DNA of 64,000 nt from Salipiger marinus (GTDB taxonomy: Bacteria > Pseudomonadota > Alphaproteobacteria > Rhodobacterales > Rhodobacteraceae): assembly GCF_900100085.1 (NCBI RefSeq), contig NZ_FNEJ01000003.1, positions 248,001 through 312,000 of the forward strand, in the 5' to 3' direction. This document shows, piece after piece, positions 42,481 to 50,868 of this stretch; the first letter of the stretch is position 1, and every line of letters begins with the position of its first letter. Made by a program: the position numbers and the translations under genes. The notes below the pieces were generated by a model. It made no database searches. It had not been told where the DNA came from and saw only the letters and a program-made list of their open reading frames with translations.

Positions 42481-43269
42481 TCAAGCGCTCTCCTCGGCGG
42501 GCGCCGCAAAGGGCGGCTCGGGATAGCCCACCCCCGTCAGATAGAGCCCGTCCGGCGGGCAGACCGGACCGCAGGCGGCGCGGTCGCGCGCCTCCAGCGC
42601 CTGCTGCACCCGCGCGGGCGGCCATGCCCCGGCCCCCACCCGCTCCAGCGTGCCGACGATGGAGCGCACCTGATTGTGCAGGAAGCTGCGCGCGCGCAGA
42701 TGGAACCGGATCTCGCGCCCGGCGCCGGTCGCCACCTCCTCGATGCGGCATTCGTCCAGCGTCTTGACCGGCGAGGCCGCCTGACAGAGGCTCGAGCGGA
42801 AAGTGGTGAAATCGTGCCGCCCCAGCAGATGCGCCGCGCCCTGCCGCATCGCCGCCGCGTCAAGCGGATGCCGCACCTGCCAGACCTGCCCCGCCTCCAG
42901 CGTCAGCGGCGCCCGCCGCACCAGCACCCGGAACAGATAACGCCGCTCCAGCGCCGAAAACCGCGCGTGCCAGTCCTCGGGCACCCGGGCGCAGTCGCGG
43001 ATCGCCACCGGCGCGGGCTTCAGATGGTAATTCAGCGCCTCCATCAGGCGGAACGGCTCCCAGTCCCGCGCCATGTCGCACTGGGCCACCTGCCCGCGCG
43101 CATGCACCCCGGCATCGGTGCGCCCCGCCGCCGCGATGGTATGGGCGCGCGGCTCCAGCCGGGCCAGCGCCGCCTCGATGGCGCCCTGCACCGACGGCTG
43201 GTCGGCCTGCCGCTGCCAGCCCGCAAAGGGGCCGCCATCATATTCCACCAAAAGCGCATATCTGGGCAT
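42481..43269 (-). CDS. truA: tRNA pseudouridine(38-40) synthase TruA
   Basis: A 262-residue enzyme modifying anticodon-arm uridines. The catalytic Asp52 lies in [15 protein letters not shown], preceded by [12 protein letters not shown]. Further family segments are HHDFTTFR-like [11 protein letters not shown] and [15 protein letters not shown]. Length is standard. The gene is divergent from the ycjX operon across a gap that contains repeat copy 3. Confidence 0.97.
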   Translation of the reverse strand: MPRYALLVEYDGGPFAGWQRQADQPSVQGAIEAALARLEPRAHTIAAAGRTDAGVHARGQVAQCDMARDWEPFRLMEALNYHLKPAPVAIRDCARVPEDWHARFSALERRYLFRVLVRRAPLTLEAGQVWQVRHPLDAAAMRQGAAHLLGRHDFTTFRSSLCQAASPVKTLDECRIEEVATGAGREIRFHLRARSFLHNQVRSIVGTLERVGAGAWPPARVQQALEARDRAACGPVCPPDGLYLTGVGYPEPPFAAPAEESA

Positions 43270-43334
43270 GCCGCCCCATAGCGCGCGCCCGCGCGGCCCG
43301 CAATCCCCCGCCCTAAGCCGCCCCGCCTATCGCA

Positions 43335-43395
43335 TCTTCTGACCGCAAATATCCCGGGGGAGTCTGCGCCCTGCGCAGACGGGGGCAGAGCCCCC
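43335..43395 (-). repeat. Dispersed hairpin repeat, copy 3 (tail type A)
   Basis: On the minus strand: GGGGGC-TCT-GCCCCC, then GTCTGCGC and GCGCAGAC arms, then CTCCCCCGGGATATTTG and GGTCAGAAG. It lies in the divergent gap between truA and ycjX, tail facing truA, so here it cannot be a simple 3'-end terminator. Confidence 0.88.
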
Positions 43396-43504
43396 TCCTG
43401 CCCCCCATCAAAGCCCCGCCAAGACCCCGCCGCCTGCCGCGCCACTGGCAACACCGCCCCCCCGCCGCTATCTAGATCCACAGAGCAGCACGAAAGGCAG
43501 ACCA

Positions 43505-44932
43505 TTGGTCATCGGAACCCTTGCCGACAGGCTGGCCCGCGGGGTCGGAAACGTCACCGACACGCTGTCGGAAACCTTTTTTGAACCCACGCTGCGGCTG
43601 GGGGTCACCGGGCTCTCGCGGGCGGGCAAGACGGTGTTCATCACCTCGCTGGTGGCCAATCTTCTGGATCGCGGACGCATGCCGCAGCTGGCGGCAGAGG
43701 CGGAAAGCCGCATCCTTGCCGCCTATCTGCAGCCGCAGCCCGATGACACCATCCCGCGCTTCGACTATGAAACCCATCTCTCCGCCCTCACCGCGCGCGA
43801 GCCGCACTGGCCCGACAGCACCCGCGCCGTATCGGAACTGCGGCTGTCGCTGAAGGTGCGGCCCACCGGGCTGCTGGCCGGGCTGCAGGGGCCGCGCACG
43901 CTGCATCTCGACATCGTCGATTACCCCGGCGAATGGCTGCTGGATCTGGCGCTGCTCGACACCTCCTTCGAGGACTGGACGGCGGCCACGCTTGCCCGCC
44001 TGCCGCAGCGCCCCGGGGCGGAGGCCTATCTCGCCATGGCCGCTGCCGAGGATGCCAGCGCCGACTTCACCGAACCCCGCGCCCGCGCGCTGGCCGACAG
44101 CTTCACCACCGCGCTCAACACCGCGCGCGAGGCGGGGTTTTCCGACTGCACGCCGGGACGCTTCCTGCTGCCGGGCGAAAAGGCGGGCAGCCCCGCCCTG
44201 ACCTTCGCGCCGCTGCCAAAGCCCGACAGCCCGCCGCGCCGCAGCCTCTGGCGCGAGATGGAGCGGCGCTACGAGGCCTACAAGGCGCAGATCGTGAAGC
44301 CGTTTTTCCGCGATCATTTCTCGCGCATCGACCGGCAGATCGTGCTGGTGGACGCGCTGGGGGCGATCCATGCCGGACCTGCGGCGCTGGAGGATCTGCG
44401 GCGCACCATGGCGGGGATCCTTGGCGCCTTCCGCCCCGGCGGCAATGCCTTCCTGACGCAGCTGCTGCGCGGGCGCCGGGTGGAAAAGATCCTCTTTGCC
44501 GCGACCAAGGCCGACCATCTGCATCACAGCCAGCATCCGCGCCTGACCGCCATCATGGAGGCGCTGACCCGCGAGGCGCGCGACCGCGCCCGCTTTGCCG
44601 GGGCCGAAACCTCCTCCATGTCGCTGGCGGCGCTGCGCGCGACGGTGGAACAGACCGTGGCGCATCAGGGGCAGGATCTGGACTGCGTGCGCGGCACGCT
44701 GCTGAACCCCGACGGCACGCGCGGACGGCAGGCGGCGTTCCATCCCGGCGCGCTGCCGCAGGATCCGGCGCATCTGCTGGCCCCCGCCCGCGAAGGCGCC
44801 CCGCGCTGGCTGGACGAGGATTACCAGATCATGCGCTTCGCCCCCGCCGCGCTGACGCTGAAACCCGGCGAGGGCCCGCCGCATATCCGTCTGGACCGCG
44901 CCGCGCAGTTCCTTATCGGGGACAGGCTGTGA
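43505..44932 (+). CDS. ycjX: YcjX-family GTP-binding protein (DUF463)
   Basis: A 475-residue P-loop NTPase of the YcjX/DUF463 family. Walker A is GLSRAGKTV (about residues 36-44), Walker B is HLDIVDYPGEWLLDL, and a guanine-specificity-like ATKADH lies near residue 335. The family is co-conserved with YcjF and linked to stress responses, but its function is unclear. The start is TTG at 43505, preceded by AAAGG; no ATG is available nearby in frame. The GNAT gene starts inside its stop codon. Confidence 0.88.
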   Translation: MVIGTLADRLARGVGNVTDTLSETFFEPTLRLGVTGLSRAGKTVFITSLVANLLDRGRMPQLAAEAESRILAAYLQPQPDDTIPRFDYETHLSALTAREPHWPDSTRAVSELRLSLKVRPTGLLAGLQGPRTLHLDIVDYPGEWLLDLALLDTSFEDWTAATLARLPQRPGAEAYLAMAAAEDASADFTEPRARALADSFTTALNTAREAGFSDCTPGRFLLPGEKAGSPALTFAPLPKPDSPPRRSLWREMERRYEAYKAQIVKPFFRDHFSRIDRQIVLVDALGAIHAGPAALEDLRRTMAGILGAFRPGGNAFLTQLLRGRRVEKILFAATKADHLHHSQHPRLTAIMEALTREARDRARFAGAETSSMSLAALRATVEQTVAHQGQDLDCVRGTLLNPDGTRGRQAAFHPGALPQDPAHLLAPAREGAPRWLDEDYQIMRFAPAALTLKPGEGPPHIRLDRAAQFLIGDRL

Positions 44933-45399
44933 CCCCGCATCTGCGCCCCGCCCGCACGCTGGATGCAGGCGGCCTTGGCCGCCTGATGGCCGAGGCCGCG
45001 CACCAGCCATGGAAGCCGCGCCTGCACAGCGGCGCCGAAACCATCGCCATGGCCGGGCAGATGATCGACCATGGCTGGGTGACCGTGGCGGAGGATCCGG
45101 CCTCGGGGCATCTCCTTGGCTTTCTGGCGCGCGACGGCAGCTATGTACATGCTCTGTTCATCGCCCCCGCAGCGCAGGGGCGCGGCATCGGGCGCGGGCT
45201 TGTCGCCAGCGCGCAGCAGATGGTGGCCCGGCTGGAACTCTGGACCTTCGAGGCCAATCTGCAGGCCCGCCGGTTCTACGAGGCGCTGGGGTTCCGGCTG
45301 ACCGCGCGCGGCGACGGGTCGGCGAATGACGAAGGCCTGCCTGACCTGCATTACCTCTGGGAGGCACCCGCCTCCGCATCCAGCGAGTTCCCCATATGA
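44929..45399 (+). CDS. GNAT-family N-acetyltransferase
   Basis: A 156-residue GCN5-related acetyltransferase. The acetyl-CoA binding motif A is FIAPAAQGRGIGRGLVASAQ, and FYEALGFRLTARGDG is the following beta-bulge region. It probably starts with GTG at 44929 inside the ycjX stop (GTGA overlap) and overlaps the next gene by ATGA, so it is sandwiched between ycjX and ycjF in one tightly coupled operon. The acceptor is unknown. Confidence 0.85.
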   Translation: MTPHLRPARTLDAGGLGRLMAEAAHQPWKPRLHSGAETIAMAGQMIDHGWVTVAEDPASGHLLGFLARDGSYVHALFIAPAAQGRGIGRGLVASAQQMVARLELWTFEANLQARRFYEALGFRLTARGDGSANDEGLPDLHYLWEAPASASSEFPI

Positions 45400-46409
45400 C
45401 CGACGATCCCTCCCCCCGCCGTGGCCCGGTGCTGATCGAACTGGACGACACCGGCCCGCAGGCCGATCCGTCCGAAGCGCCCCCCGTGCCCGAACCCGAC
45501 CTGCCCGGCCCCACCGGGCAGGCGATGACCACCGCCGCAGCCTTGGCCACGCGCCGCCCGTCGCGGCTGGCACGCTGGTTCTGGTCGCTGGCGGGGATCC
45601 TCGTCTCGACGCTGGTGTCGATTGCGGCATGGCGGTTTGTCACCGATCTGGTGGCTTCGGTGCCCGCGCTTGGCTGGGCGGTCAGCGCGCTGATGGGGCT
45701 GTTCGTGCTGGTGGCGCTCATGATCGTGGTCAAGGAAGTGGCGGCGCTGTCGCGGCTGGCGCGGGTCGATGCGCTGCACCGCGCCGCCGATGCCGCCGTG
45801 GCGGGCGAGGATCTGGCCGCCGCGCGCCGGGTCATCCGCGATCTGGACACGCTTTATGCCGGGCGCGACGACACGCGCTGGGGCCGCCTGCGGCTGAAGG
45901 AACGCGGCGACGAAATCTTCGACGCCTCCGGCCTGATCGGGCTGGCGGAAACCGACCTGCTGGCGCCGCTCGACGCCGCCGCCCGCCGCGAGGTGGAGGC
46001 GGCGGCCCGGCAGGTGGCCACGGTCACGGCGCTGGTGCCGCTGGCGCTGGCCGATGTCATCGCGGCGCTGTCCTCCAACCTGCGCATGATCCGCCGCATC
46101 GCGGAAATCTATGGCGGACGCTCCGGCACGCTGGGATCGTGGCGCCTGACCCGCGCCGTGCTGTCGCATCTGGTGGCGACCGGCGCCGTGGCCGTGGGCG
46201 ATGACATGCTGGAGCCGGTGCTGGGCGGCGGCATCCTTGCCAAGCTCTCGCGCCGCTTTGGCGAGGGGCTGGTGAACGGCGCGCTGACCGCGCGCGTGGG
46301 TGTCGCGGCAATCGAGGTCTGCCGTCCCCTGCCCTTCACCCGCGCGCCCCGGCCTTCGGTGCGCGAGATCATCCGCTCGGCGCTGACCGGGCTGGTGTCG
46401 CGGGGCTGA
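45396..46409 (+). CDS. ycjF: YcjF-family membrane protein (DUF697/TIGR01620)
   Basis: A 337-residue inner-membrane protein. An acidic, Pro-rich N-terminus (residues 1-50) is followed by two transmembrane segments (WSLAGILVSTLVSIAAW and LMGLFVLVALMIVVKEVAAL). The soluble C-terminal part carries ATVTALVPLALADVIAALSS and NLRMIRRIAEIYGGRSG, hallmarks of the YcjF/TIGR01620 family. YcjX and YcjF occur together in many proteobacteria; here a GNAT enzyme lies between them. Confidence 0.86.
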   Translation: MTDDPSPRRGPVLIELDDTGPQADPSEAPPVPEPDLPGPTGQAMTTAAALATRRPSRLARWFWSLAGILVSTLVSIAAWRFVTDLVASVPALGWAVSALMGLFVLVALMIVVKEVAALSRLARVDALHRAADAAVAGEDLAAARRVIRDLDTLYAGRDDTRWGRLRLKERGDEIFDASGLIGLAETDLLAPLDAAARREVEAAARQVATVTALVPLALADVIAALSSNLRMIRRIAEIYGGRSGTLGSWRLTRAVLSHLVATGAVAVGDDMLEPVLGGGILAKLSRRFGEGLVNGALTARVGVAAIEVCRPLPFTRAPRPSVREIIRSALTGLVSRG

Positions 46410-46540
46410 CAGCAACCGGCGCCGGTCACGCATCGCGTGCCGACGCCGGCGGAGGAGCATCACGGGAGGTCTGCGCCCCGCCCCCGTTCGTGAGGGGTGG
46501 CAGGGAAGCCGGTCAGGGCGGGACGCAGCAGGCTCCGGCC

Positions 46541-46843
46541 TTAGTCAGCCGGTGCGGTGGGGGCCGCCGGTGCCGGGGCAGCATTGCCTTCGGTCATCGG
46601 GGCCGCAGGAGCAGCCTCGGGCGCGGTGCCCGTGGTGGTGGCGGGTGCGGGGGTGGTGGCATCATCGCCGCCGCCCAGCACGCCGATGCCCACGATCAGG
46701 CCGAGGATCAGCAGCACGACCACCAGAATGCCCGCGATGGAGCCGCGCGAGCGCCCTCCAGCTGCGGCGCGCATCTGCGGATCGGCGCGCAGGTCGGAGC
46801 CATAGGGGTTGGTCGAGTTCGGGTCGGTGTTCTGATAAGCCAT
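46541..46843 (-). CDS. Hypothetical single-pass membrane protein
   Basis: A 100-residue protein I do not recognise. The polar N-terminus (YQNTDPNSTNPYGSDLRADP) is followed by one transmembrane helix (IAGILVVVLLILGLIVGIGVL, about residues 36-56). The tail is almost entirely Ala, Pro and Thr (ATTPAPATTTGTAPEAAP). The start is preceded by AAGGAGG (46850-46856). N-in orientation with the low-complexity tail in the periplasm is likely. A glycine-rich turn GGGDD follows the membrane segment. Confidence 0.65.
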   Translation of the reverse strand: MAYQNTDPNSTNPYGSDLRADPQMRAAAGGRSRGSIAGILVVVLLILGLIVGIGVLGGGDDATTPAPATTTGTAPEAAPAAPMTEGNAAPAPAAPTAPAD

Positions 46844-47278
46844 GTCGGACCTCCTTGTCCGGGGGGTGGGGTTCAGGTGTCCGGCGCAGCATCAAGGCAT
46901 CTGCGCCACCATGACCATCCAACCATGGCACAGCGCTTCGGTTGCACGGCTTCTGCGCTGCGCGCCTGCCATGGCGAAGCCTTGCCCGTTTGGCCCTGCG
47001 GCCTGCGCGCCAAGCCGCCGCGCCGCAATGCGGCATGGAGGGAACCGGCGCCGCGCCGCCGATCCGGCCCGCGCCGCCGGGGGGATTTCGCCGATCCCGC
47101 AAGACACTGGACCATCGGCGGCCCCGCCCCTATAAGGCCGCGCATGATGGGCCGTTTCGTGATCCTCATCCGAATTACATGCCCGGCGCTCTGAAACCAG
47201 AGCCGCCGGGCCAAGGCGCGTGCCCCGCCGCGCCGCACTTTCCGACCTTCCACGACCTCCGAACCGGGACCACAGATC
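46844..47278. other. Intergenic region upstream of ileS
   Basis: 435 bp without a convincing gene. It must contain the promoters for the small membrane gene (minus) and ileS (plus). A GC-flanked CCTATAAGG near 47129 is the only AT-rich core I see. I found no T-box-like specifier or obvious leader hairpin that would suggest amino-acid-responsive control. Confidence 0.5.
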
Positions 47279-50194
47279 ATGTGCGCCGACACGCCTGACC
47301 AGACGCCTGACTACAAGGACACGCTGAACCTTCCCCAGACCGATTTCCCGATGCGCGCGGGCCTGCCCCAGCGCGAACCGGGCTGGCTGGCGCAATGGGA
47401 CCGCATCGGCATCTATGACCGCCTGCGCGCCAAGGGCGAAGGCCGCCCGGTCTTCACGCTGCATGACGGCCCGCCCTATGCCAACGGCCATCTGCATATC
47501 GGTCACGCGCTGAACAAGACCATCAAGGACATGATCGTGCGCTCCCATCAGATGATGGGCCACGAGGCGCGTTATGTGCCGGGCTGGGATTGCCACGGCC
47601 TGCCCATCGAATGGAAGATCGAGGAACAGTACCGCGCCAAGGGTCTGGACAAGGACGCCGTCAATGTCGTGGATTTCCGGCAGGAATGCCGCCGCTTTGC
47701 CGAGGGCTGGATCGACATCCAGCGCGACGAGTTCAAGCGGCTTGGCATCACCGGCAACTGGGCCGATCCCTATCTGACCATGGATTTCCACGCCGAGCGC
47801 GTCATCGCCGAGGAATTCATGAAATTCCTGATGACCGGCACGCTGTATCAGGGCTCCAAGCCCGTGATGTGGTCGCCGGTGGAAAAGACCGCGCTGGCCG
47901 AGGCCGAGATCGAATATCACGACCACAAGTCGCACACGATCTGGGTGCCGTTCCGCGTGGTCTCTGACGGGCCGTTCAAGGATTACAAGGTGGTGATCTG
48001 GACCACCACGCCATGGACCATCCCCTCCAACAAGGCGGTGGCTTACGGGCCGAAGATTTCCTACGGCATCTATCAGGTCACCGGCCGTCCCGAGGAATGC
48101 TGGTGCCGCATCGGCGACCGCTACATCCTTGCCGATGCGCTGGCCGCCGACACGCTGGGCAAGGCGCGGCTGGACCCGTCGATGTATCAGCGGCTGGCCG
48201 ATGTCGCCCCCGAGGATCTGGCCGGGCTGACGCTGGCCCATCCCTTCCGCGGGATCGAGGGCGCGAACGGCTTCTGGGATTATGACGTGCCGATGATCGA
48301 CGGCGATCATGTGACCGATGATGCGGGCACCGGCTTCGTGCACACCGCCCCCAGCCATGGCGCCGACGATTACGAGGCTTTCGTCAAACGCGGCTGGGCC
48401 GACCGCATGACGCATAACGTCGGCGAGGAATCGGAATTCCTGCCGCATGTGCCGCTGTTCGCCGGGCTGCGCGTGCTCGATCAGAAGGGCAAGGAAGGCA
48501 AGGCCAACACCGCCGTCATCGAAAAGCTGGTGGAGGCGAAGGGCCTGATCGCGCGCGGGCGCATCACCCACAGCTACCCGCATTCGTGGCGGTCCAAGGC
48601 GCCGGTGATCTTCCGCAACACGCCGCAATGGTTCGCCGCCATCGACCGCCCCGTGGGCGACGGGCAGGATGCGCATGGCACCACCATCCGCGACCGCGCG
48701 CTGACCTCCATCGACAGCCTTGTGAAATTCACCCCGCAATCGGGGCGCAACCGGCTTTATGCGATGATCGAATCCCGGCCCGACTGGGTGCTGTCGCGCC
48801 AGCGGGCATGGGGCGTGCCGCTGACCTGCTTCACCAAGAAAGGCGCGCTGCCCACCGATCCGGATTTCCTGCTGCGCGATCCGGCGGTCAATGCCCGCAT
48901 CGCCGAGGCGTTCGAGGCCGAAGGCGCCGACTGCTGGTATCTGCCCGGCGCCAAGGAACGCTTCCTTGGTTCCGATCACGATCCCGAGGCCTGGGTGCAG
49001 GTGTTCGACGTGCTGGATGTGTGGTTCGATTCCGGCTCCACCCATGCCTTCGTGCTGCGCGACCGCGCGGATGGCACGCCGGACGGCATTGCCGATGTCT
49101 ATATGGAAGGCACCGACCAGCATCGCGGCTGGTTCCATTCCTCGCTGCTGCAGGCCTGCGGCACCATGGGCCGCGCGCCCTACCGCAATGTGGTCACCCA
49201 TGGCTTCACCCTGGACGAGAAGGGCAACAAGATGTCCAAATCGCTCGGCAATACCGTGGCGCCCGAAGATGTGGTGAAGCAGTACGGCGCCGACATCCTG
49301 CGGCTCTGGGTGGCGCAGGCGGATTATTCCACCGACCAGCGCATCGGGCCGGAGATCCTCAAGGGCACCGCCGACAGCTACCGCCGCCTGCGCAACACCC
49401 TGCGCTTCATGCTGGGGGCGCTGGGGCATTTCAGCGAAAGCGACCGGGTCGAGGCGGCAGAGATGCCGGAACTGGAACGCTGGGTGCTGCATCGCCTTGC
49501 CGATCTGGACCAGCAGGTGCGCGAGGGCTACCGCGCCTTCGACTTCCAGCAGGTGTTTCAGGCGATCTTCACCTTCTGCACGGTGGATCTGTCGGCCTTC
49601 TATTTCGACATCCGCAAGGACGCGCTGTATTGCGACGGCGACACGCCGCGCCGCCGCGCCGCGCGCACGGTCATGGATCTGCTGTTCCACCGGCTGACCA
49701 CGTGGCTGGCACCGGTGCTGGTCTTCACCATGGAGGATGTCTGGCTGGACCGCTTCCCCGGCGAGGACAGCTCTGTCCACCTGCAGGATTTCCCGGACAC
49801 GCCCGCCGCATGGCGCGACGCGGCGCTGGCCGAGAAATGGCTGAAGGTCCGGCAGGCGCGCCGCGTCGTCACCGCAGCGCTGGAAATCCAGCGCACCGAC
49901 AAGGTGATCGGCGCCTCGCTGGAGGCGGCGCCCGTGGTGCATGTCGAGGATCCGGCGATGCTGGCGGCGCTGAAGACCGTCAGCTTTGACGATCTCTGCA
50001 TCACCTCCGGCATCGAGCTTTCCGCCGATCCCGCCCCCGCCGAGGCGTTCCGCATGGCAGAGGTGCCCGGCGTCGGCGTGGTGTTCGAAAAGGCCGAGGG
50101 CGAGAAATGCCAGCGCTGCTGGAAAATCCTGCCCGATGTCGGCCAGCACAGCCATCCGGCCACCTGCGCGCGCTGCGACGCGGCGCTTGACTGA
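47279..50194 (+). CDS. ileS: Isoleucyl-tRNA synthetase
   Basis: A 971-residue class I synthetase. HIGH is His73-His76 (GHLHIGHAL), the editing domain includes DDAGTGFVHTAPSHGADDYE, WFDSGSTHAF precedes the KMSKS loop (EKGNKMSKSLGN), and the C-terminal zinc knuckle is CQRCWK...CARCDAAL. These are features of the bacterial IleS type. It charges tRNA-Ile and edits Val. The ATG at 47279 has no strong ribosome site. A perfect-stem terminator follows 7 bp after the stop. Confidence 0.98.
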   Translation: MCADTPDQTPDYKDTLNLPQTDFPMRAGLPQREPGWLAQWDRIGIYDRLRAKGEGRPVFTLHDGPPYANGHLHIGHALNKTIKDMIVRSHQMMGHEARYVPGWDCHGLPIEWKIEEQYRAKGLDKDAVNVVDFRQECRRFAEGWIDIQRDEFKRLGITGNWADPYLTMDFHAERVIAEEFMKFLMTGTLYQGSKPVMWSPVEKTALAEAEIEYHDHKSHTIWVPFRVVSDGPFKDYKVVIWTTTPWTIPSNKAVAYGPKISYGIYQVTGRPEECWCRIGDRYILADALAADTLGKARLDPSMYQRLADVAPEDLAGLTLAHPFRGIEGANGFWDYDVPMIDGDHVTDDAGTGFVHTAPSHGADDYEAFVKRGWADRMTHNVGEESEFLPHVPLFAGLRVLDQKGKEGKANTAVIEKLVEAKGLIARGRITHSYPHSWRSKAPVIFRNTPQWFAAIDRPVGDGQDAHGTTIRDRALTSIDSLVKFTPQSGRNRLYAMIESRPDWVLSRQRAWGVPLTCFTKKGALPTDPDFLLRDPAVNARIAEAFEAEGADCWYLPGAKERFLGSDHDPEAWVQVFDVLDVWFDSGSTHAFVLRDRADGTPDGIADVYMEGTDQHRGWFHSSLLQACGTMGRAPYRNVVTHGFTLDEKGNKMSKSLGNTVAPEDVVKQYGADILRLWVAQADYSTDQRIGPEILKGTADSYRRLRNTLRFMLGALGHFSESDRVEAAEMPELERWVLHRLADLDQQVREGYRAFDFQQVFQAIFTFCTVDLSAFYFDIRKDALYCDGDTPRRRAARTVMDLLFHRLTTWLAPVLVFTMEDVWLDRFPGEDSSVHLQDFPDTPAAWRDAALAEKWLKVRQARRVVTAALEIQRTDKVIGASLEAAPVVHVEDPAMLAALKTVSFDDLCITSGIELSADPAPAEAFRMAEVPGVGVVFEKAEGEKCQRCWKILPDVGQHSHPATCARCDAALD

Positions 50195-50201
50195 TCCTGT
50201 T

Positions 50202-50226
50202 GCGCCCCCGGTCCGCCCGGGGGCGC
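50202..50226. terminator. Terminator hairpin, convergent ileS and response regulator
   Basis: A perfect 10-bp stem, GCGCCCCCGG (50202-50211) with its complement (50217-50226), loop TCCGC. It lies between two convergent stops only 35 bp apart. Confidence 0.7.
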
Positions 50227-50229
50227 GGC

Positions 50230-50868
50230 TCAGCCGTTCAGGCCCATGCGCGTGGCATGCCACGCCGCTTCGGCCCGGCTGGAAATCCCCAGCTTGCGAT
50301 AGACCGACTTGATATAGCCCGCGACGGTGGATTCCGCGATGCCCAGATCCGTCGCCACCTCGGCATTGCGCAGACCGCGCCCGATGCGACGCAGCACATC
50401 CGATTCGCGCGGGGTCAGCGCCTCGCCGCCCGGATCCATCGGCCCGGTCAGCCGGAAATGGTCGATGATGCGCCGCGCGATGGCGGGCGACAGCGCCGCC
50501 AGCCCCATGTCGATCTGGCGCAGCTGCTGCACCAGCGCCTCGGCGGGCTGGTCTTTCAGCAGATAGCCATCCGCCCCCGCCGCCAGCGCCGCCACCACGC
50601 TGGCATCATCGCTGAGCACGGTGGCGGCGATGCAGACCGCATCGGCGCGGCTGGCCTTGATCAGCCGGATCACGTCCATCCCGGTGCCATCGGGCAGACC
50701 CAGATCCACCAGCGCCAGATCGGGGCAGCCTTGGCTGCGCAGATGATGCCGTGCCGCCGCCACGCTGGCCACCGCGACCTGTCCCATGTCGGGCCGCGCC
50801 GCCTGCAGGATATCCCCCAGCCAGAGCCGGGTTTCGGCCATATCCTCGACGATCAGCGCCTGTTTCAT
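50230..50868 (-). CDS. NarL/FixJ-family response regulator
   Basis: A 212-residue response regulator. The receiver has the acidic pair (VEDM), the phosphoacceptor Asp in LALVDLGLPDGTG (about residue 54) and the conserved Lys in GYLLKDQPAE. The C-terminal LuxR HTH is LTPRESDVLRRIGRGLRNAE then STVAGYIKSVYRKLGI. It is translationally coupled (ATGA) to the upstream histidine kinase, which is its partner. The HTH lies at about residues 148-205. Confidence 0.95.
   Translation of the reverse strand: MKQALIVEDMAETRLWLGDILQAARPDMGQVAVASVAAARHHLRSQGCPDLALVDLGLPDGTGMDVIRLIKASRADAVCIAATVLSDDASVVAALAAGADGYLLKDQPAEALVQQLRQIDMGLAALSPAIARRIIDHFRLTGPMDPGGEALTPRESDVLRRIGRGLRNAEVATDLGIAESTVAGYIKSVYRKLGISSRAEAAWHATRMGLNG

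Noticed and set aside
46844-47278. T-box or other leader riboswitch before ileS
   Set aside because: No specifier loop, antiterminator or conserved T-box core visible; such leaders are rare in alphaproteobacteria.
46892-50263. 1123-codon open frame on the minus strand
   Set aside because: Antisense to ileS; no recognisable domain and shadow-like composition.
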